DNA of 64,000 nt, taken from contig NZ_JARWAC010000009.1 in NCBI RefSeq assembly GCF_029846175.1, positions 186,001 through 250,000 of the forward strand. The letters run 5' to 3'. This stretch comes from Sphaerisporangium sp. TRM90804 (GTDB lineage Bacteria; Actinomycetota; Actinomycetes; Streptosporangiales; Streptosporangiaceae). A program made the position numbers and the translations under genes. Below the pieces are notes generated by a model. The model was not told the DNA's origin. It saw only the letters and a list, made by a program, of their open reading frames with translations, and ran no database searches. Within the stretch, counting starts at the first letter, position 1. Every line of letters starts with the position of its first letter. Below, one piece after another: positions 57,808 through 64,000 of the stretch.

Positions 57808-58821
57808 ATGGACGACAAGGACCTGTACCCGATCGGGGACGTGGCGCGCCGGACCGGTCTGAGTGTGAGCGCCGTCCGGTTCTACTCCGACGCCGGGATC
57901 ATCGCCCCCGCACGGGTGACCGAGACCGGTCACCGGCGGTACGACCTGCGCGCCATCGCCCGGCTGGAACTCATCCGCACCCTTCGCGACCTGGACGCCG
58001 GCCTGGAGGACATCCGCCGGCTGCTCGACGGCGAGACCTCACTGCATGATCTGCTCACGACGCACCTGGAGCTCGTCGAGCGTCAGGAGCGCGACCTGCG
58101 GGCCAGACGGGCCGTGCTGAGGACCCTCGTCAAGCAGGGGGGCACGGCCGCGCAGGCGGCCCTGATGCGCAGACTCGTCTCGATGCCCGACGAGGAGCGC
58201 GAGCGGCTCGTCGACGACTTCTGGAACGAGGTCGGCGAAGGCCTCGACGTGCCCCCCGGCTTCGTCGACCGGTTGCGGACGATGCGACCGCGCCTGCCGG
58301 AGGACCCGGCCGCCACCCAGCTCGAAGCCTGGATCGAGCTGGCCGACCTGGTAGGAGGCGAGGAGTTCCGCCGCGCGGTCCGCTCGTATCTGCAGGACGT
58401 CTACGGCACGTTCCCGGGACGGCGCGTGGCCGCCGCGCCGGTGTGGGACTTCATCCACCAGCGGGGGGCGCGGATCGGGCAGGAGGTCGTGGAGGCGCAC
58501 CGTTCCGGGCTGCCCGCGGACTCCGCACGGGCACGGGAGCTGGTCGATCGCCTGGCGACCGCGTCCGCCGAGGCCTTCGGCGGGCGGGCCACGGCCGAGT
58601 CGCGTGAGCGGCTGGCCACGGCCTTCCTGCTCGTCGAGCGGCTCCAACGGCAGGACGCGCGGGAGGAGGCCCGGTACGACGCCACCCACGGCAGGTACCT
58701 GTCCCTGGTGGCCGTGATCAACGGAACCCCGCCGGACACCGGCGAGGACGGTCCCGCGCTCTACGCGTGGATCGCGGCGGCGCTTCGCGCTCGCTGCCCC
58801 GAATTACCGACCCCTGGGTAA
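57808..58821 (+). CDS. MerR-family regulator with large C-terminal domain
   Basis: This 337-residue regulator has an N-terminal MerR domain (YPIGDVARRTGLSVSAVRFY, SDAGIIAPARVTETGHRRYD, LRAIARLELIRTLRDLDAGL, EDIRRLLDG) and an extended helical C-terminal domain of about 220 residues (LMRRLVSMPDEERERLVDDF, QLEAWIELADLVGGEEFRRA, AAPVWDFIHQRGARIGQEVV), far longer than metal-sensing MerR proteins. It probably senses an organic ligand. The gene is likely leaderless and self-activated from the 19-bp-spacer promoter just upstream. The neighbouring ABC-2 exporter is a plausible further target. Confidence 0.92.
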   Translation: MDDKDLYPIGDVARRTGLSVSAVRFYSDAGIIAPARVTETGHRRYDLRAIARLELIRTLRDLDAGLEDIRRLLDGETSLHDLLTTHLELVERQERDLRARRAVLRTLVKQGGTAAQAALMRRLVSMPDEERERLVDDFWNEVGEGLDVPPGFVDRLRTMRPRLPEDPAATQLEAWIELADLVGGEEFRRAVRSYLQDVYGTFPGRRVAAAPVWDFIHQRGARIGQEVVEAHRSGLPADSARARELVDRLATASAEAFGGRATAESRERLATAFLLVERLQRQDAREEARYDATHGRYLSLVAVINGTPPDTGEDGPALYAWIAAALRARCPELPTPG

Positions 58822-58843
58822 AGAACCGGGTACAGTCCGGATC

Positions 58844-59413
58844 ATGGGCAGACCGAAGGGGTTCGACCCGGACGCCGCCGTCGAGCAGGCGATGCAGGTG
58901 TTCTGGCGCCAGGGGTACGGGGCCACCTCGCCACAGGATCTGCTGGACGAGCTGGGAATCGGCAAGGGCAGCCTCTACAACGCCTTCGGCAGCAAGCACG
59001 AGCTGTTCGCCCGGGCGCTGCGCCGCTACAACGAGCGGATCGACGCCGAGCTGGCCGAGATGCTGGAGCGCCCCGGCTCGGTCAAGGAGCGGCTGGGGGC
59101 CGCGCTGGAGGGCCTGGTGCGGGCCGACTACGCGGCGCGGCGCGGCTGCCTGGCGGTCAACACGGCCGTGGAGCTGCCGGGTAGCGACGAGGCGGTCCGC
59201 CTGGTGCGCCGCATGTTCGACCGCGAGGAGCTCGTGCTGCGCACCATGATCGAGGAGGGGCAGCGCTCGGGAGAGCTGCGCCGCGACGTGGACGCGGCGG
59301 CCGTGGCGAGCATGCTGCTCAGCACCATTGCCGGCCTGCGGGTGCTGTCCAAGGTGACCGCCACCCCGGCCCCCCTCGACCGCGCCGTCGGGGCGATCAT
59401 CGCGCTGCTGTGA
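58844..59413 (+). CDS. TetR-family regulator
   Basis: This 189-residue regulator starts MGRPKGFDPDAAVEQAMQVF and has HTH QGYGATSPQDLLDELGIGKG with SLYNAFGSKHELFARALRRY, the AcrR/TetR_C_6-like subgroup. The C-terminal part includes RGCLAVNTAVELPGSDEAVR and RDVDAAAVASMLLSTIAGLR, also characteristic. TACAGT at 58831-58836 sits seven bases before the ATG, so the mRNA is likely leaderless. TACCGACCCCTGGGTA (58805-58820), overlapping the merR stop, has matching outer arms TACC/GGTA and may be its operator. The gene follows merR by 22 nt. Confidence 0.92.
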   Translation: MGRPKGFDPDAAVEQAMQVFWRQGYGATSPQDLLDELGIGKGSLYNAFGSKHELFARALRRYNERIDAELAEMLERPGSVKERLGAALEGLVRADYAARRGCLAVNTAVELPGSDEAVRLVRRMFDREELVLRTMIEEGQRSGELRRDVDAAAVASMLLSTIAGLRVLSKVTATPAPLDRAVGAIIALL

Positions 59414-59510
59414 CCCTCGCCCGGCGCCGCACGGCCGCCGGCAGGCGCACCCCCCGCCCCGGGGAGGCACGGCGCGCCTGCCCGCGGGCGAGGTGACGGC
59501 AGCCCGCCGC

Positions 59511-59636
59511 CCCCCGCGTGAGTCAGGTGCGCGGGGCCGGGTCGCGGCGGCTCCCCCGCGTGCTTCAAGCGTGCGGGCCGGGGGCACGGCGGGCTTCCCG
59601 TGTGGTTCAGGCGCGCGGGCCTGGGGCGCGGCGGAA
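59511..59636. repeat. Three 42-bp tandem repeats spanning the 3' end of an SDR gene
   Basis: Units at 59511-59552, 59553-59594 and 59595-59636 share a CCCGCGTG-x3-TCA core and a GCGGGCCGGGG-like second half. The SDR stop codon (minus-strand TGA, 59607-59609) lies in unit 3, and the same TCA recurs at 59565-59567 and 59523-59525, exactly 42 bp apart each. In the SDR frame, read through the stop, the units would encode P-R-P-A-R-L-x-H-x-G type repeats. Confidence 0.85.
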
Positions 59637-60521
59637 GAGGAAGGGCTGGGGTTCGCGGCCGGGGACGACGAACCAGCACTCGCCGGTCTCCTCGCTGTCG
59701 AGCAGCCGCATGAAGGCGTCGGCCACCGCCGAGACCTCCAGGATCGGGAACCCCATCTCCTCCAGCACGGCGCGGCCCTCGCCCAGGATGCCGGTGTCGG
59801 CGAACGACGGGCACAGGCCCTGCACCTTGACGCCGGAGGGGCGCAGGGCCTCGCCGAGCGAGCGCACCAGCCCGACGACCGCGTGCTTGTTGGCGGCGTA
59901 GATCGGGTCGCCGGGGATGCCGACGAGGCCGGCCATGCTGGAGGTGGCCACGATCGTGCCTCCCCCGGCGGCCATCAGCGCGGGGATCGCGGCGTGCGCG
60001 CCGAACACCACGCCGTCGAGGTTGACGCCCATCGCCAGCCGGTAGCGGTCCAGGTCGAAGTCGGCGCCCAGCCCGCAGCCGGAGCTGACGCCGGCGTTGA
60101 GGAACGCCAGGTCGAGCCGCCCGTAGCGCTCGACGGCGACGGCGACGGCCCTTCGGCTGTCCTCCGGGCGGGTCACGTCGCAGTGCACGTGAGCGCCGCC
60201 GACCTCGGCGGCCAGCTTCTCGGCGGCGGCGTCGTCGACGTCGGCGATGACGACCCGGGCTCCCCCGCCGGCCAGCCGGCGCGCGACCGCCGCGCCGATG
60301 CCGTTGGCACCCCCGGTGATCAGCGCGACCTTGTCGTGCAGCCGGTCGCCCCGCACCACGTTGGCGGCCTGGAAGCCTTGGGCATGGGGCATGCCGCTGA
60401 GCAGCCCGCCGGTCTCCCCGGTGGACCACGGCCCGGACGCCGGGCCGCCCGCCGCCGCGCCCTCGGGCGCGCCGTGCCCGGGGCGGGAGGGCGGCGTGCC
60501 GTCGTCGTCGCTGGTCGTCAC
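59607..60521 (-). CDS. Short-chain dehydrogenase/reductase coupled to acyl-CoA dehydrogenase
   Basis: This 304-residue SDR has an unusual polar N-terminus of about 60 residues, then TGGANGIG (TGxxxGxG) in KVALITGGANGIGAAVARRL, VVIADVDDAAAEKLAAEVGG (Asp after strand 2, so NAD(H)), LNAG in LAFLNAGVSSGC, catalytic Ser in IVATSSMAGLVG and Tyr-x-x-x-Lys in YAANKHAVV. It begins with GTG 60521, overlapping the acyl-CoA dehydrogenase stop by 4 nt. It could oxidise a hydroxyacyl intermediate made after that enzyme acts. Its last codons form part of a 42-bp tandem repeat. Confidence 0.9.
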   Translation of the reverse strand: MTTSDDDGTPPSRPGHGAPEGAAAGGPASGPWSTGETGGLLSGMPHAQGFQAANVVRGDRLHDKVALITGGANGIGAAVARRLAGGGARVVIADVDDAAAEKLAAEVGGAHVHCDVTRPEDSRRAVAVAVERYGRLDLAFLNAGVSSGCGLGADFDLDRYRLAMGVNLDGVVFGAHAAIPALMAAGGGTIVATSSMAGLVGIPGDPIYAANKHAVVGLVRSLGEALRPSGVKVQGLCPSFADTGILGEGRAVLEEMGFPILEVSAVADAFMRLLDSEETGECWFVVPGREPQPFLFRRAPGPRA

Positions 60522-61750
60522 AGTGGCAGCCCTCCGGTGGCGGCGTTGGTGGACCCCGTGGCCCGGTACGCCGCGATCGTACGCTCGGCGATGCGCATCT
60601 GGTGGATCTCGTCGGCGCCGTCGGCGAGGCGCGCCCAGCGGGCGTGCTGGAACATCGAGGCCAGGGGGGTGTCGGTGGAGTAGCCAAGGGCGCCGTGCAC
60701 CTGGATCGCGCGGTCGACGATGCGATTGAGGGAGTTGGCCACGAAGTGCTTGGCCATGGACACCTCGGTGCGGAAGTCCTCGCCCTTGTCAATCTTGGAG
60801 GCGGCGTGCAGGACCATCAGCTTGCACTGGTAGAGCTCCATGGCCGAGTCGGCGATGAGCCACTGGACGCCCTGCTTGTCGGCGAGCGCCGAGCCGTGGC
60901 TGCGCCGGTTGAGCGCGCGGTCGACCATCATGTCCAGCGCGGTCTCGGCCTGGGAGATCCACCGCATGCAGTGGGCCAGGCGGGCCGGGCCCAGGCGGTG
61001 CTGGCCCAGGCGGTGGCCGTTGCCCCGCCCGCCGAGGATCTGGGAGCCGGCGACCCGCAGGTCGGTGATGACGATCTCGCTGTGGCCGGTGGAGCCGTGC
61101 ATGGTCTCGACCTCGCGCACGTCGTCCCAGCCCCGCTGGGGAAGGTCGACGAGGAAGGCGGTGTTGGCGCCGCGCGAGCCCTCGGGCAGGTCGGGCTCGG
61201 TGCGGGCGATGAGGATGGCGAACCCGGCTCGGCGCGCGTTGGAGATGAACCACTTGTGGCCGTTGATCACCCACTCGTCGCCGTCCTGGACGGCCGTGGT
61301 GCGGATGAGCGTGGGGTCGGACCCGGCGACCTCGGGCTCGGTCATGGCGAAGCACGACATGCGGGTGCCTTCGAGCAGCGGGCGCAGATAGCGCTCCTTC
61401 TGCTCGTCGGTCCCCCAGTGCAGCAGGGTGTGCATGTTGCCCTCGTCGGGCGCCGAGCAGTTGAGGATCCACGGGCCGAGCCGGGTCTTGGCGGCCTCCG
61501 ACTGCACCATGGCCAGCGCGACGTGGCCCAGGCCCATGCCGCCCCACTCCTCGGGCATGTGCGGCAGCCACAGGCCCCGCGCCCTGGCCTTGCCGCGCAG
61601 CCCGAAGATGAGCCGCAGGTAGGCGTCGCGGTCGGCGGTGCGCTCGTCTCCCAGGCCGTCGACCGCGGGGACGACGGTGTCGCGGATGAACTCGCGGACG
61701 CGGCCGCGGATCTCCTCGTGCTCGGGGGCGAGGGTGAAGTCGATGGCCAT
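60518..61750 (-). CDS. Acyl-CoA dehydrogenase
   Basis: This 410-residue flavoenzyme introduces a double bond into an acyl-CoA. Conserved segments are CFAMTEPEVAGSDPTLIRTT, WVINGHKWFISNARRAGFAI, the FAD-binding RALNRRSHGSALADKQGVQW and IQVHGALGYSTDTPLASMFQ near the C-terminus, followed by DGADEIHQMRIAERTIAAY, which places it among the longer ACAD10/11-like and FadE types in which the base Glu position must be checked. ATG 61750 is used, with AGGGGAAC upstream on the minus strand. It forms an operon with the SDR downstream and is divergent from a TetR gene with an operator between. Confidence 0.93.
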   Translation of the reverse strand: MAIDFTLAPEHEEIRGRVREFIRDTVVPAVDGLGDERTADRDAYLRLIFGLRGKARARGLWLPHMPEEWGGMGLGHVALAMVQSEAAKTRLGPWILNCSAPDEGNMHTLLHWGTDEQKERYLRPLLEGTRMSCFAMTEPEVAGSDPTLIRTTAVQDGDEWVINGHKWFISNARRAGFAILIARTEPDLPEGSRGANTAFLVDLPQRGWDDVREVETMHGSTGHSEIVITDLRVAGSQILGGRGNGHRLGQHRLGPARLAHCMRWISQAETALDMMVDRALNRRSHGSALADKQGVQWLIADSAMELYQCKLMVLHAASKIDKGEDFRTEVSMAKHFVANSLNRIVDRAIQVHGALGYSTDTPLASMFQHARWARLADGADEIHQMRIAERTIAAYRATGSTNAATGGLPL

Positions 61751-61832
61751 GCGTTCCCCTTGCCTGCGGCCGGCGGCGGCGCCTCGGAAGGCCGCGGGCC
61801 GGCGGGCCGGCCGCCGTTCCGCTGGGACCATT

Positions 61833-61848
61833 TAAGGCAACTGCTTGA
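61833..61848. promoter_or_regulatory. Probable TetR operator between acyl-CoA dehydrogenase and tetR
   Basis: TAAGGCAACTGCTTGA is a near-dyad with arms TAAGGCA/TGCTTGA, matching 5 of 7, and one clean half (TGCTTGA). It is the AT-rich centre of the 144-nt divergent region; TACGAT (61850-61855) beside it is a -10 element for the TetR gene. Confidence 0.55.
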
Positions 61849-61894
61849 TTACGATAGCGTCGGGCCCGTCCCCCGGCAAGGTCAGGAGGCGTCC

Positions 61895-62563
61895 ATGCCG
61901 CCCAATCCCGAAGTGACGTGCAGGCGTCTGGTGCAGGCCGCCGAGCGCCTGTTCGCCGAGCGGGGCATCGAGGGGGTGTCGCTGCGCGAGATCAACGCCG
62001 CCGCCGGGCAGCGCAACACCACCGCGCTCCAGTACCACTTCACCGACCGTGCCGGGCTGCTGAGCGCGGTGCTCGCCAAGCATCAGGCCGGCATCGAGCA
62101 GCACCGCCACCGGCTGCTGGACGCCTACGAGGGCGCCGGCCGCCCGCCGGCGGGCGAGGCCCGGCGGGCGCTGGCCGCGGCGCTGGTGCGCCCGATGGCG
62201 GCCAAGCTCGCCGACCCCGACGGCGGCCGGGCCTACCTGCGGGTGATGGAGCAGCTCGTCCACCGTGGCGAGCCGCCGGCGAAGGCCGACCGGCGGGGCG
62301 ACCCGGGCCAGAGCATCCACCGGTGGCGCGAGCTGGTGGCGCCGCTGCTGTCGGAGGTCGCCGTCAGCCGGCTGCACCAGCGGTTCATGGCGATCAGGGT
62401 GACCTACGTGGAGCTGGCGCGGCGCGCGAGCGGGCCCGAGGGCAAGGACGACCGGCTGTTCACCAGCCACCTCATCGACGTGGTCTCGGCCGTGCTGGCC
62501 ACCGAGGTCTCGCCGGAGACCGCGGGGTTGCTGCGCGAGCGCGACCTGCGCAGGGAGCGTTAG
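61895..62563 (+). CDS. TetR-family regulator of the acyl-CoA dehydrogenase/SDR operon
   Basis: This 222-residue regulator has HTH CRRLVQAAERLFAERGIEGV, SLREINAAAGQRNTTALQYH (recognition) and FTDRAGLLSAVLAKH, and a C-terminal domain with VAPLLSEVAVSRLHQRFMAI and TSHLIDVVSAVLATE. The QRNTTALQYHF recognition helix recurs in TetR proteins that control acyl-CoA metabolism genes. AGGAGG precedes ATG 61895. It is divergent from the acyl-CoA dehydrogenase/SDR operon and likely senses an acyl-CoA or related ligand. Confidence 0.92.
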   Translation: MPPNPEVTCRRLVQAAERLFAERGIEGVSLREINAAAGQRNTTALQYHFTDRAGLLSAVLAKHQAGIEQHRHRLLDAYEGAGRPPAGEARRALAAALVRPMAAKLADPDGGRAYLRVMEQLVHRGEPPAKADRRGDPGQSIHRWRELVAPLLSEVAVSRLHQRFMAIRVTYVELARRASGPEGKDDRLFTSHLIDVVSAVLATEVSPETAGLLRERDLRRER

Positions 62564-62596
62564 CGCCCCGTCGTCCGCATGGGGCCGGGACGCGCC

Positions 62597-62624
62597 GACG
62601 GCGGCCGCGTGCGCGGCCGCCGTC
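62597..62624. terminator. Bidirectional hairpin terminator
   Basis: GACGGCGGCCGC (62597-62608), loop GTGC and GCGGCCGCCGTC (62613-62624) form a perfect 12-pair stem between the convergent tetR and cutinase genes. Confidence 0.8.
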
Positions 62625-62640
62625 GCGGGGTCGTGGGCTG

Positions 62641-63573
62641 TCAGGCGTGCGGGCAGGTGTCGCGGTACTCCTCGATCGTGATGTCGTTCGGGGCCGGGCA
62701 CAGGAACTGGTCGTAGCGGGTGTCGTCGTCGATGAACCGCTTCATCCACGAGACCATGTACTTGGCCATCGTCGTGTTGGACGTCTGCGGGAAGAAGTGC
62801 GAGGCGTTGTTCAGCTCCATGTAGGCCTTCTCCGAGGAGGAGGGGATGGAGTTGTAGAACGGGATGGAGTGGGTGTTCACCGAGGCGACGCTGTCGGACT
62901 CGCCGCCGATGATGAACGTGGGCACGCGCACGCCCGACCAGCTCTTGTCGGTGTTCCACGGGGCCAGCGGGATGGCCGCCTGCAGCGAGGGCCGGGAGTT
63001 CGCGGCCTCCAGCGAGCCGCCGCCGCCCATGGAGTGGCCCGCGACCGCCAGCCGCGACGGGTCGATCCTGGCGCGGACGGTGGCCGAGGCGTCCTCCACG
63101 AGGTAGTCCAGCGCGGCCAGGAGCTGACGTCCGCGGCTGCTGGGCTGGTCGTAGATGGTGTTGGTCTCGATGCCGATCACCACGAAGCCGTGCGAGGCCA
63201 GGCGGGGGCCGAGCCAGCTCAGGCTGGACCACCGGGCGGTGTATCCCGGGGAGATGGCGATGGCGCCGAACGTGCCCTGGCTGGTGTCGGTCGGGTAGTA
63301 GATGGTGCCGCCGCCGAAGCCGTCGGCGCCCAGCGAGGACACCGAGGTCGACGCGGTGGAGAACGGGCCGCGGGAGGCCTCGATGAGCGACTCGGTGGGG
63401 TCGGGGCCGCGCTCGTACGGGCTCTGCGCCTGCGCGGCGGGGGCGAGGGCGACGCCGCCGCAGGCCAGTGCCAGCGCCATCCCGATCTTGGCGAGGATCC
63501 GCGCGCCGGAGGGGCGAAGGCGGCGGGGGGCGGAGGGCTGGGGGGTGCCGGAGAGGATTTTCCGTGGCTGCAC
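62641..63573 (-). CDS. Secreted cutinase/polyester hydrolase (PET-hydrolase family)
   Basis: This 310-residue protein begins with GTG 63573 (GGGAG nine bases upstream) and has a signal peptide ([20 protein letters not shown], cleavage near AQAQ). The mature part [40 protein letters not shown] and [20 protein letters not shown] is very close to Thermobifida cutinases. The triad is Ser in [15 protein letters not shown], Asp in [15 protein letters not shown] and His in [11 protein letters not shown]. The aromatic clamp (Tyr in GYTA, Trp in APWNTDKSW) and one disulfide pair ([17 protein letters not shown]) are present. It should hydrolyse cutin-like esters and perhaps synthetic polyesters. Confidence 0.93.
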   Translation of the reverse strand: MQPRKILSGTPQPSAPRRLRPSGARILAKIGMALALACGGVALAPAAQAQSPYERGPDPTESLIEASRGPFSTASTSVSSLGADGFGGGTIYYPTDTSQGTFGAIAISPGYTARWSSLSWLGPRLASHGFVVIGIETNTIYDQPSSRGRQLLAALDYLVEDASATVRARIDPSRLAVAGHSMGGGGSLEAANSRPSLQAAIPLAPWNTDKSWSGVRVPTFIIGGESDSVASVNTHSIPFYNSIPSSSEKAYMELNNASHFFPQTSNTTMAKYMVSWMKRFIDDDTRYDQFLCPAPNDITIEEYRDTCPHA

Positions 63574-63811
63574 GTTGCTTGTGCTCCCTGGTGGTAGGGG
63601 GGAACCGGCCGCCGGCCGGTCGCGAGGCGGGCCGTCCGGCGGGTGCCACGCCGCGGGCCACGGCGTGTCGGGTTCCTCATGACTGCCTGTCGCCGCCATT
63701 GTTCGGGCGGCCCGCCACCCGCGCATCGGCGAAATCACTTGCCTTCTCATCGCGTGGTGAGGCCGCCGGGCACCCGGGTGGAGCGAGCCGGGGCGGCGGT
63801 GGCGGGGCCGG

Positions 63812-64000
63812 TCAGGGGGTGAAGGCTCGCCGGTAGGCGGTGGGGGTGGTGGCGAAGGCCCGGTGGAAGTGGGTGCGCAGGTTGGTCGCGGTGCCCAGCC
63901 CGGTGCGCCTGGCGACCTCCTCGACGGTGATCTGGCCGTTCTCCAGCAGGGCGCAGGCGGCGCGCAGCCGCTGCTGGGTCAGCCAGGCCTGCGGGCTCAT
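63812..64000 (-). CDS. AraC-family regulator, C-terminal part only
   Basis: The 62 residues in view are the second half of an AraC/XylS DNA-binding domain: [40 protein letters not shown] and [18 protein letters not shown]. The pattern with SPQAWL and [14 protein letters not shown] is characteristic of GlxA-like (DJ-1/PfpI plus AraC) regulators. The gene continues past base 64000; the ATG at the window edge is internal to the domain and not the true start. The 238 nt between it and the cutinase start hold no gene. Confidence 0.88.
   Translation of the reverse strand: MSPQAWLTQQRLRAACALLENGQITVEEVARRTGLGTATNLRTHFHRAFATTPTAYRRAFTP

Noticed and set aside
59511-59636. 42-bp repeats considered as CRISPR or insertion-sequence ends
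   Set aside because: Units abut without spacers, there is no transposase, and the repeat overlaps coding sequence and its stop.
1-64000. tRNA, rRNA, phage integrase, transposase or attachment site
   Set aside because: None recognised on reading both strands; a covariance-model and integrase search could still find a small RNA I cannot see.

Overview
The window is dense, very GC-rich (roughly 70-75% by eye) actinomycete chromosome. Evidence for this: frequent GTG/TTG starts, ATGA/GTGA stop-start overlaps, GC-biased third codon positions that leave long spurious frames on the opposite strand, and many one-component regulators (TetR, MarR, ArsR, MerR, PadR, XRE, MocR). The gene content (Thermobifida-type cutinase/polyester hydrolase, XRE/MmyB-type regulator, DUF2690 secreted protein, ECF sigma factors of the ECF42 and SigJ kinds) fits a Streptosporangiales-like actinomycete, but genus is inference. 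I see no rRNA, tRNA, CRISPR array, phage or insertion sequence; it reads as chromosomal accessory/arm-like territory made of small functional modules.

Layout. 1-2.1 kb: end of a methyltransferase, then a FecCD/FecE-type metal-chelate ABC importer. 2.5-4.7 kb: DGPF (YCII) protein plus ECF42-type sigma factor, then a broken erythromycin-esterase gene. 4.7-10 kb: carotenoid oxygenase/DUF3159 operon divergent from a TetR gene, an aldo/keto reductase, and an LLM flavin oxidoreductase under a MarR regulator with repeated operators. 10.5-19.5 kb: SGNH hydrolase, alpha/beta hydrolase, ABC-F ATPase with a long leader, TetR/small membrane protein pair, SDR plus MmyB-type regulator, secreted DUF2690 protein, nucleotidyltransferase, ArsR. 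19.9-25.5 kb: a complete ribose-type sugar ABC operon (two-domain ATPase, two permeases, lipoprotein binding protein) ending in a tagatose/psicose-3-epimerase-like TIM barrel. 25.5-36.4 kb: disulfide oxidoreductase, DUF418 protein, PadR/FAD monooxygenase pair, phosphoesterase, divergent MocR/EamA pair, and a cupin-XRE, thioredoxin-reductase-like and methyltransferase module.

36.5-43.7 kb holds the best defined pathway: a biotin-independent malonate decarboxylase operon, mdcA-B-C-D-E-G-H, almost every junction overlapping, with a secreted alpha/beta hydrolase coupled to its end. MdcA swaps malonate onto the acyl carrier MdcC, MdcD/E decarboxylate the malonyl thioester, MdcB and MdcG make and attach the prosthetic group, and MdcH loads malonyl for activation. 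No dedicated malonate transporter or mdcR is present. mdcG carries four 48-bp in-frame repeats next to its catalytic motif, and mdcB runs 97 nt into mdcC.

43.8-64 kb: P450, secreted S1-type protease, SDR, Tat-type sulfatase, VOC protein, SigJ-like sigma factor, ArsR/M23 peptidase operon, tandem SRPBCC plus HTH regulator, geranylgeranyl-reductase-like flavoprotein, 2-hydroxyacid dehydrogenase, ABC-2 exporter followed by a leaderless MerR gene, TetR, an SDR/acyl-CoA dehydrogenase operon divergent from TetR, a cutinase/polyester hydrolase, and the end of an AraC-type regulator. Recurrent themes are regulator genes with perfect operators close to, or at, leaderless start codons, and short tandem duplications in multiples of three at the ends or linkers of genes.
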